From Septoria linicola (taxonomy: Eukaryota; Ascomycota; Dothideomycetes; Mycosphaerellales; Mycosphaerellaceae), in assembly GCA_024114885.1 (NCBI GenBank), contig CP099420.1:1612001-1676000 (forward strand): a stretch of DNA of 64,000 bases, in the 5' to 3' direction. A program made the position numbers and the translations under genes. Under the pieces are notes generated by a model, which was not told the origin of the DNA, did no database searches, and was given only the letters and a program-made list of their open reading frames with translations. Shown piece after piece: positions 63,727 through 64,000 of the stretch. Position 1 is the stretch's first letter. Each line of letters opens with the position of its first letter.

Positions 63727-64000
63727 GGAATGTGCATACAGTAGAGCAGTGGTTGATAGTTGATCACGAGTTGGATTGATACCCATATTTGAATTAAATC
63801 AGAGTACCAGACCTTTGAATTTACACATCACTTCACGACGTCGTGTAGGCAGTCTGTTAATGTCTGGCACCAGGGCAATGCACTACTTGCACGCCCTACG
63901 CCCTAGGAACCACATGCTCTACATGCTGGCGGCTTGTATTCATTCAGAACACACAGTGCCAACAGAGGTGAACTATGATGCGCTACGACCACACTTCGAC
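63727..64000. other. Window end, no gene seen
   Basis: This is the 3' region of the permease gene; a gaattaaat stretch may serve in 3'-end formation. Nothing else is supported. Confidence 0.25.

Noticed and set aside
1..64000. Transposable element or horizontally acquired island
   Set aside because: No long terminal or inverted repeats, reverse transcriptase or transposase motifs were seen, and intron style is uniform across the window.

Overview
The window looks like chromosomal DNA of a filamentous ascomycete. Genes are split by short introns (about 44-75 nt) with GTAAGT/GTGAGT-type donors, CTAAC/CTGAC-like branch sites and CAG/TAG acceptors. Fungal-only families are frequent: Zn2Cys6 regulators, HET, deuterolysin, SEC72, PBN1 and GT15. 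The protein set and very short introns suggest a dothideomycete, possibly in the Mycosphaerella group; that placement is an inference. No transposon, CRISPR array, rRNA or bacterial-style operon was seen.

Layout. 0.1-4.5 kb: a Cys-rich single-pass membrane protein, RIT1 and SEC72. 5-12 kb: a decayed transcription-factor gene, a NAPE-PLD-like lipid hydrolase, an SDR gene with an internal stop, and an intact Zn2Cys6 regulator divergent from the SDR. 13-16.3 kb: a deuterolysin (M35) protease and, divergent from it, a membrane-anchored protein that resembles the protease's pro-region alone. 16.6-31 kb: SMI1/KNR4, a broken F-box gene, a reductase, a KTR-type mannosyltransferase divergent from a gamma-tubulin-complex component, an agmatine deiminase convergent with a secreted PI-PLC, and an SRPBCC-like protein. 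31.7-41.2 kb: a HET-domain gene, an HSL-type esterase, a Zn2Cys6 gene with a stop inside its zinc cluster, a homogentisate-dioxygenase-family gene, a dimeric-barrel gene broken by a 37-bp tandem duplication, and a start-less coding-like ORF abutting it. 41.8-48.7 kb: a tRNA-His-like gene, a secreted carboxylesterase, PBN1, a small unrecognised protein and a beta-hydroxyacid dehydrogenase. 49-64 kb: two decayed tandem membrane-protein paralogues, nitronate monooxygenase, a Ser/Thr/His-rich secreted protein, tRNA-Gln(CTG), an EasG/NmrA-like reductase divergent from a Zn2Cys6 regulator, a metallo-beta-lactamase-fold protein and an amino-acid permease.

Housekeeping genes (RIT1, SEC72, SMI1, the gamma-tubulin-complex gene, PBN1, the mannosyltransferase) are open and complete. 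At least five accessory genes between them carry single lesions while the rest of each frame is preserved: in-frame TAG, TAA or TGA, a tandem duplication, or homopolymer-type frameshifts. Either accessory genes are being lost recently on a core chromosome, or the sequence contains errors. This is the most consistent unexplained pattern in the window. I did not find a clearly new multi-gene system. The best candidate for new biology is the protease plus free-standing pro-region pair at 13.1-16.3 kb. All exon joins were made by eye from splice signals and phase.
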